A stretch of DNA of 61,125 nucleotides from the NCBI RefSeq assembly GCF_022669155.1, contig NZ_JALBVB010000032.1:23357-84481 (forward strand), given 5' to 3'. A model generated the notes under the pieces. It ran no database searches and was not told the origin of the DNA. It saw only the letters and a list, made by a program, of their open reading frames with translations. Below are positions 56,845-61,125 of the stretch, piece by piece; positions within the stretch are counted from its first letter, which is position 1; every line of letters begins with the position of its first letter. The position numbers were made by a program, and so were the translations under genes. The stretch is from Kineococcus sp. TRM81007 (GTDB taxonomy: Bacteria > Actinomycetota > Actinomycetes > Actinomycetales > Kineococcaceae).

Positions 56845-58149
56845 GTGCTCTACGACGCGGGACGGGTGGGGCCGCTGGGCCCGCAGCACAAGGCCGCGCC
56901 CGTCGCGGCGTGGGGGCGCGACGCCGCGGACCTCGCCGCGCAGCACCCCGGGCTGTCGCTGCTGCCGACGCCGCTGCTGACGCTGGACGCCGCCGCCCTG
57001 GAGCACAACCTCGCCGCGATGGCGGCGTGGGTGCGCTCGGCCGGGGTGGACCTCGCCCCGCACGGCAAGACGACGATGGCGCCGTCGGTCTGGCGCCACC
57101 AGCTCGACGCCGGCGCGTGCGGCCTCACCGTGGCGACGCCGTGGCAGCTCGCCGTCGCGCTGGACGCGGGGGTGCCGTGGGTGCTGGCCGCCTACCCGGT
57201 CCTGGACCCCGGGGTGCTGGCCCTGCTGGCGCGCCCGCGCAGCGCACGGGTGCTGGTGTGGGCCGACGGCACCGACGTCGTCGAGGTCACCTCCCGCGGC
57301 CTGACCGCCGGCGGGGAACCCGCCCAGCCGCTCGACGTCCTCGTGGAGCTGGGCGCGCCGGGCGGGCGCACCGGCGCCCGCTCGGTGGCCGCCGCGCTGG
57401 AGGTGGCGCGCGCCGTGGCCGCCGCGCCCGGGTTGCGGCTGGCGGGCGTCGCCGGGTACGAGGGGGCCCTGGCCCACGACGCCGGGACGGCCAGCCTGGA
57501 GCGCGTGCGGTCCTGGCTGGGGGAGCTGCGCGACCTGCACGAGCAGCTGGCCGCCTCCGGCGCGTACGGCGACGTGCCCGGCGGCGTCGTCGTCAGCGCC
57601 GGCGGCAGCGCCTACTTCGACCTGGTCGCCGAGGTCCTCGCCCCGCTGCACGACCCGGCCGGGGAGCGCGGGCCGGCGACCCGGACGGTGGTGCGCGCCG
57701 GCGCGTACGTCGCCCACGACGACGGTTTCTACCGCGGCATCTCGCCGCTGGGGCGCGGCGCGGGCGGTGCCTCCGGAGAGGGGTTCCGGGCCGCCCTGCA
57801 CGGGTGGGTCCGCGTCGTCTCGCGCCCCGAACCCGGCCTGGCGCTGGCCGACGCCGGCAAGCGGGACCTGCCGTTCGACGAGGGCCTGCCGCAGGTGCAA
57901 GCGGTGCGACGCAGCGGTTCCGGCGCCACCGAGCCCTTCACCGGGGCGGAGGTGACCGCCCTGAACGACCAGCACGCGTTCGTGCGGCTCACCGGCGGGG
58001 CGGAGTCGCTGCGGGTGGGCGACGTGCTGCGGCTGGGGGTCTCGCACCCGTGCACGGCGTTCGACAAGTGGGGTCTGCTGCCCGTCCTCGACGACGCCGG
58101 CGGCGCGCAGCCGGTCCTCGTCGACTGGGTGCGCACGGTGTTCGGGTGA
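56845..58149 (+). CDS. alanine racemase-fold amino acid deaminase (D-serine/D-threonine dehydratase-like)
   Basis: 434 residues. PLP fold III: Lys in LAPHGKTTMAP near 71 should bind PLP. The C-terminal metal site SHPCTAFDKWG (His and Cys for Zn) near 394 marks D-serine dehydratase/D-threonine aldolase-type enzymes. GAGAGG precedes the GTG at 56845. The D-aminoacylase gene follows 18 bases on, which supports D-amino acids as substrates. Confidence 0.87.
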   Translation: MLYDAGRVGPLGPQHKAAPVAAWGRDAADLAAQHPGLSLLPTPLLTLDAAALEHNLAAMAAWVRSAGVDLAPHGKTTMAPSVWRHQLDAGACGLTVATPWQLAVALDAGVPWVLAAYPVLDPGVLALLARPRSARVLVWADGTDVVEVTSRGLTAGGEPAQPLDVLVELGAPGGRTGARSVAAALEVARAVAAAPGLRLAGVAGYEGALAHDAGTASLERVRSWLGELRDLHEQLAASGAYGDVPGGVVVSAGGSAYFDLVAEVLAPLHDPAGERGPATRTVVRAGAYVAHDDGFYRGISPLGRGAGGASGEGFRAALHGWVRVVSRPEPGLALADAGKRDLPFDEGLPQVQAVRRSGSGATEPFTGAEVTALNDQHAFVRLTGGAESLRVGDVLRLGVSHPCTAFDKWGLLPVLDDAGGAQPVLVDWVRTVFG

Positions 58150-58167
58150 GTTTCCGGTGAGCCCCCG

Positions 58168-59787
58168 GTGAGCGACCTGCTGGTGCGCGGCGCGCTGCTC
58201 GTCGACGGCACCGGGGCGCCCGCCCGGCGCGGTGACGCCCTCGTGGCCGGCGGCCGGGTCGCGGCCCTGGGCGACGTCGGCACCACCGCGGGCGCGCGCG
58301 TGCTCGACGCGGACGGCCTCGCCCTGGCACCGGGTTTCATCGACCTGCACGCCCACTCCGACCTGGCGGTCCTCACCGACCCCGAGCACCTGGCGAAGAC
58401 CGCGCAGGGGGTGACCACGGAGCTCGTCGGCCAGGACGGGCTCAGCTACGCACCCGTGGACGACGTGGCCCTCGACGTGCTGCGCGAGCAGCTCGCCGGG
58501 TGGAACGGCGTGCCGGAGGACCTGGCGTGGGACTGGCGCGGCGTGGGGGAGTACCTGGACCGCGTCGACGCCGGCGCCGCCGTCAACGTCTGCTACCTCG
58601 TGCCGCAGGGCACCGTGCGCCTGCTCGCCGTCGGCGCCGGGGACCGCCCCGCCACGGCCGCCGAGCTGGAGCGGATGCGGGAACTGGTGCGCGCCGGGAT
58701 GGACGAGGGCGCGGTGGGGATGTCCAGCGGGCTGACGTACGCGCCCGGGATGTACGCGAGCACCGCCGAGCTCGTGGAACTGGCGCGGGTCGTCGCCGGC
58801 GCCGGGGGTTTCTGGGCCCCGCACACCCGCTCGTACGGCCGCGGTGCGCTCGAGGCGTACGCGGAGGCGGTGCGGGTGGCGCGCCGCTCCGGCGCCGCGC
58901 TGCACCTGACGCACGCCACGATGAACTTCGGCGTGAACGCCGGGCGGGCGGCGGAACTGCTGGCGCTGGTGGACGCCGCGATCGCCGACGGCGTGGACGT
59001 CACCCTGGACACCTACCCGTACCTGCCCGGGTCCACCACCCTCGCCGCGGTGCTGCCCGGGTGGGCGAGCGCTGGCGGCCCGGCGGCGACGCTGCGGCGG
59101 CTGGCGGACCCGGCGGTGCTGCCGCGGCTGCGGCACGAGCTGGAGGTCACGGGTTCCGACGGCTGCCACGGCGTCCCCGTCGAGTGGGACACCCTGCAGG
59201 TGGCCGGGGTCCGCGAGGCCGCGCTGGGCGAGGCGGTCGGCGCCACCGTCGCCGGGCTGGCGCAGCGGTCGGGGCGGGAACCGTTCGAGGTGTTCCGCGA
59301 CCTGCTGCTTCGCGACCGCCTCGGCACCACGGTGCTGCAGCACGTCGGCCACGAGGAGAACGTGCGGCAGATCATGCGTCACCCCCGGCACACCGTCGGC
59401 AGCGACGGGCTGCTGGTGGGGGAGCGCCCGCACCCGCGCGCGTGGGGGACGTTCCCGCACTACCTGGGCCGCTACGTGCGCGAGGAGGGGGTGCTGGGCC
59501 TGGAGGAGTGCGTGGCGCGCATGACCTCGCGCCCCGCCCGGCGCCTGGGCCTGGCCGACCGCGGGGTGCTGCGCCCGGGCGCGGTGGCCGACCTGGTGCT
59601 GTTCGACCCGGCCACCGTCGCCGCCGGGGCGACGTTCGAGGAACCGCGCCGCACCCCGGTGGGGATCCCGCACGTCCTGCTGGCGGGGGTTCCCGTCATC
59701 GCCGACGGGGCGCGCACGGACGCGCTGCCGGGGCGGGCGCTGCGTCGCGGTGCGGGGCCGGGCGGTTCGTGCGGGGCCCGTCGCTGA
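58168..59787 (+). CDS. N-acyl-D-amino-acid deacylase (amidohydrolase superfamily)
   Basis: 539 residues. Metal ligands of the amidohydrolase barrel: PGFIDLHAHSDLAVL (HxH, near 60-70), CYLVPQG, HLTHATMNFG (His), VLQHVGHEENVRQI and HTVGSDGLL (Asp). LLVRGALLVDGTG opens the composite beta domain. It hydrolyses N-acyl-D-amino acids (D-aminoacylase/dihydroorotase-like). GTG 58168 lies 18 bases after the dehydratase stop. It closes a D-amino-acid operon. Confidence 0.92.
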   Translation: MSDLLVRGALLVDGTGAPARRGDALVAGGRVAALGDVGTTAGARVLDADGLALAPGFIDLHAHSDLAVLTDPEHLAKTAQGVTTELVGQDGLSYAPVDDVALDVLREQLAGWNGVPEDLAWDWRGVGEYLDRVDAGAAVNVCYLVPQGTVRLLAVGAGDRPATAAELERMRELVRAGMDEGAVGMSSGLTYAPGMYASTAELVELARVVAGAGGFWAPHTRSYGRGALEAYAEAVRVARRSGAALHLTHATMNFGVNAGRAAELLALVDAAIADGVDVTLDTYPYLPGSTTLAAVLPGWASAGGPAATLRRLADPAVLPRLRHELEVTGSDGCHGVPVEWDTLQVAGVREAALGEAVGATVAGLAQRSGREPFEVFRDLLLRDRLGTTVLQHVGHEENVRQIMRHPRHTVGSDGLLVGERPHPRAWGTFPHYLGRYVREEGVLGLEECVARMTSRPARRLGLADRGVLRPGAVADLVLFDPATVAAGATFEEPRRTPVGIPHVLLAGVPVIADGARTDALPGRALRRGAGPGGSCGARR

Positions 59788-59814
59788 ACGCGCGGGAACC
59801 CGCGCGCCGGCCCG

Positions 59815-61071
59815 TCAGGCGGGGAGCCGGCTCGTGGCCTCGCCGGTGGCCTCGTCGGCGTGCGCGACGTGCCGCAACTGCCCCCAGACGAGCACGAGGA
59901 ACACCGCCGAACCCGCGAACGCGAACCAGAACGGGGCCGTGACCCCCAGGTGCCGGGCCAGCACCCCGCCGACCCCGGACCCCACCACCAGGCCGCCGAA
60001 CGTGCCCACGGCGTTCACCGCACCGACCCGTCCCTGCAGCCCGGCCGGCACCGCGCGCTGCCGCACGGTGATCGACGTCGTCCCCCAGATGAACGCGTGC
60101 GCGCCGAAGACGAAGAACACCGGCAGCGCCACCCACGGGGAGGTGGTGGCGGCCAGGGCGGCGTGCGTGAGGGTCTCCACGGCCAGGCCGATCCGCATGA
60201 GGTTCCCCAGGCTGACGCGCCGGGTGATCGCCCCGTACGCCAGGGTGCCGAGCAGGCCGCCGACGGCGCCGACGGTCGTCACCAGCCCGTAGCCGACCTC
60301 ACCGAGCCCGAGCCGTTCGGTGGCGTACAGCACGAGCACCGACCACGCCGCCCCGAACGTGGTGTTGAAGACGAAGATGGTGAGGACGAGGGTCCGCACG
60401 GCGGCGTGGCGGACCGTCCAGCGCAACCCCTCGGCGATGTCGTGCCGCACCGGCGTCCGCTCGCGCACCCGGGCGCGCGCCCCCAGCCGCAGCCGGCTGA
60501 CCAGGACCGCGCCCAGGCCCACCAGCGCCGCCTGGGTGGCGAACGGCAGGAACGTCCCGGCCGTGAACAGCACCGCCCCCAGGGGTGGGCCGGCGAGCTG
60601 GTTCACGGTGACGAAACCGGTCTGCAGGCGCACGTTCGCGGCGGCGAGGTCGTCGCGGGCCACCAGCACCGGCAGCAGCGTGCTCGTGGTGTTGTCGGCG
60701 AACACCTCGGCGGTGGCGACCAGGAACAGCGCCACCAGCACCACCGCGATCGGGGCGCTGCCGGTGAGCACCGCCAGCGCCAGCAGCACCAGCACCCCGG
60801 CGCGCACCGCGTCGACCGCGACGACGAGCAGGCGGCGGTCCAGGCGGTCGGACAGGACCCCGGCGTACAGGCCGAACAGCAGCGGCGGCAGCCACTGCAC
60901 CGTCGCCGCGAGCGCGACGAGGAACGCGTCGTCGGTGGTGGAGGCCACGAGCAGGGGGCCGGCGGCCAGGGCGATGCCGTCGCCGAGGTTGCTGGACCAG
61001 CTGGAGGCCAGCAGCCACCGGAACCCCGTCCCCAGGCGGGCGGGCACGAGCAGTTCCACGAGGCGGCGCAC
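59815..61071 (-). CDS. MFS transporter, enterobactin-exporter-like (EntS family)
   Basis: 418 residues with about 12 membrane segments. SSWSSNLGDGIALAAGPLL, GLYAGVLSDRLDRRLLVV (loop-2 motif) and VFADNTTSTLLPVLV with RLQTGFVTVNQLAGPPLG are the marks of the MFS_3/EntS exporters. It may export a drug or siderophore; no such biosynthetic genes are visible. GTG 61071 sits six bases after CAGGGT on the minus strand, with no Shine-Dalgarno. Confidence 0.9.
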   Translation of the reverse strand: MRRLVELLVPARLGTGFRWLLASSWSSNLGDGIALAAGPLLVASTTDDAFLVALAATVQWLPPLLFGLYAGVLSDRLDRRLLVVAVDAVRAGVLVLLALAVLTGSAPIAVVLVALFLVATAEVFADNTTSTLLPVLVARDDLAAANVRLQTGFVTVNQLAGPPLGAVLFTAGTFLPFATQAALVGLGAVLVSRLRLGARARVRERTPVRHDIAEGLRWTVRHAAVRTLVLTIFVFNTTFGAAWSVLVLYATERLGLGEVGYGLVTTVGAVGGLLGTLAYGAITRRVSLGNLMRIGLAVETLTHAALAATTSPWVALPVFFVFGAHAFIWGTTSITVRQRAVPAGLQGRVGAVNAVGTFGGLVVGSGVGGVLARHLGVTAPFWFAFAGSAVFLVLVWGQLRHVAHADEATGEATSRLPA

Positions 61072-61077
61072 CGCGCC

Positions 61078-61083
61078 ACCCTG
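61078..61083 (-). promoter_or_regulatory. -10 hexamer of the exporter gene (CAGGGT, leaderless)
   Basis: Minus strand CAGGGT, gap GGCGCG, then GTG 61071. Confidence 0.4.
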
Positions 61084-61104
61084 CCACGCCCCGGCCCGCC
61101 CCCA

Positions 61105-61125
61105 CCCCCACCGTGATCTTGCACG
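61105..61125. repeat. half of a REP-like repeat, cut by the window end
   Basis: CCCCCACCGTGATCTTGCACG matches one arm of the palindrome at 45903-45956 with one mismatch. The second arm would lie beyond the window. Confidence 0.7.

Noticed and set aside
56341-59673. Minus-strand frame of 1110 codons that includes RidA at its end
   Set aside because: Only the last 134 codons, starting at GTG 56745 behind GGAGGAG, are a gene; the rest is antisense to the PLP enzyme and D-aminoacylase.

Overview
This 61 kb window comes from a very high-GC (about 75%) Gram-positive actinobacterium. GTG starts are frequent, genes often overlap by four bases (GTGA), many promoters look leaderless, and a mycothiol-type maleylpyruvate isomerase domain protein and the single-chain purS/purQ/purL arrangement are present. 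The iol cluster layout, the purF-purM-DUF3073 order and the fadE/fabG4/htdX-like block fit Kineosporiales, most likely Kineococcus or a relative. That placement is inference from remembered gene order, not a database result.

Left end (1-8.2 kb): a LacI regulator cut by the window edge, a VanZ-RDD membrane protein, the purine operon purS-purQ-purL closed by a strong hairpin, and a secreted Tat-exported PhoD phosphatase with a possible PHO box, followed by an FN3/carbohydrate-binding-like protein.

Inositol region (8.2-24.4 kb): a phytanoyl-CoA dioxygenase family enzyme and a divergent LacI regulator precede a myo-inositol catabolic island. The island holds a Gfo/Idh dehydrogenase, an SDR and a GntR regulator on the minus strand. 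Divergently run iolC, a Cgl0159-type aldolase, iolB and iolD, then an iolE-like gene, an ABC sugar importer (binding protein, permease, single-domain ATPase), iolG and iolH. A 22-bp operator is repeated upstream of iolC and of the iolE-like gene and probably ties both halves to the GntR protein. No iolA is present.

Central region (24.4-35.2 kb): a tandem glycine riboswitch controls gcvT-sdaA (no gcvH or gcvP here). Then come an SCP2-like protein, a small membrane protein, purF-purM, DUF3073, xylulokinase, a PAS-GGDEF diguanylate cyclase and a minus-strand tRNA cluster (Glu-TTC, Asp-GTC, Phe-GAA) with promoter and terminator.

Right half (35.2-61.1 kb): topoisomerase IB, an XRE regulator divergent from an SDR, lipoate ligase, and a lipid block (acyl-CoA oxidase/dehydrogenase, TetR, thiolase, FabG4-like reductase, MaoC hydratase, DprE2-like reductase) whose order recalls M. 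tuberculosis Rv0241c-Rv0244c. Next are an MFS carrier, a metallo-hydrolase and a CMD protein. Then comes a wrecked nitrate reductase locus: narI has lost an internal segment and its reading frame, and its 5' end abuts a DevS-like histidine kinase that lacks the start of its first GAF domain. Behind it is flavohemoglobin with DosR-like boxes. The end holds YbaK, a GNAT protein, a lactonase, a D-amino-acid trio (RidA, D-Ser/Thr dehydratase-like, D-aminoacylase) and an MFS exporter.

Main observations beyond gene calls: a recurrent leaderless-start grammar (CA/TA-NNN-T, 6-7 nt, start codon) at 16 or so genes; the nar/devS deletion scar; the repeated iol operator; the DosR-like boxes at hmp; and a REP-like palindrome seen at 45.9 kb and again, cut, at the window end. 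I see no CRISPR array, insertion sequence, phage or novel defence system.
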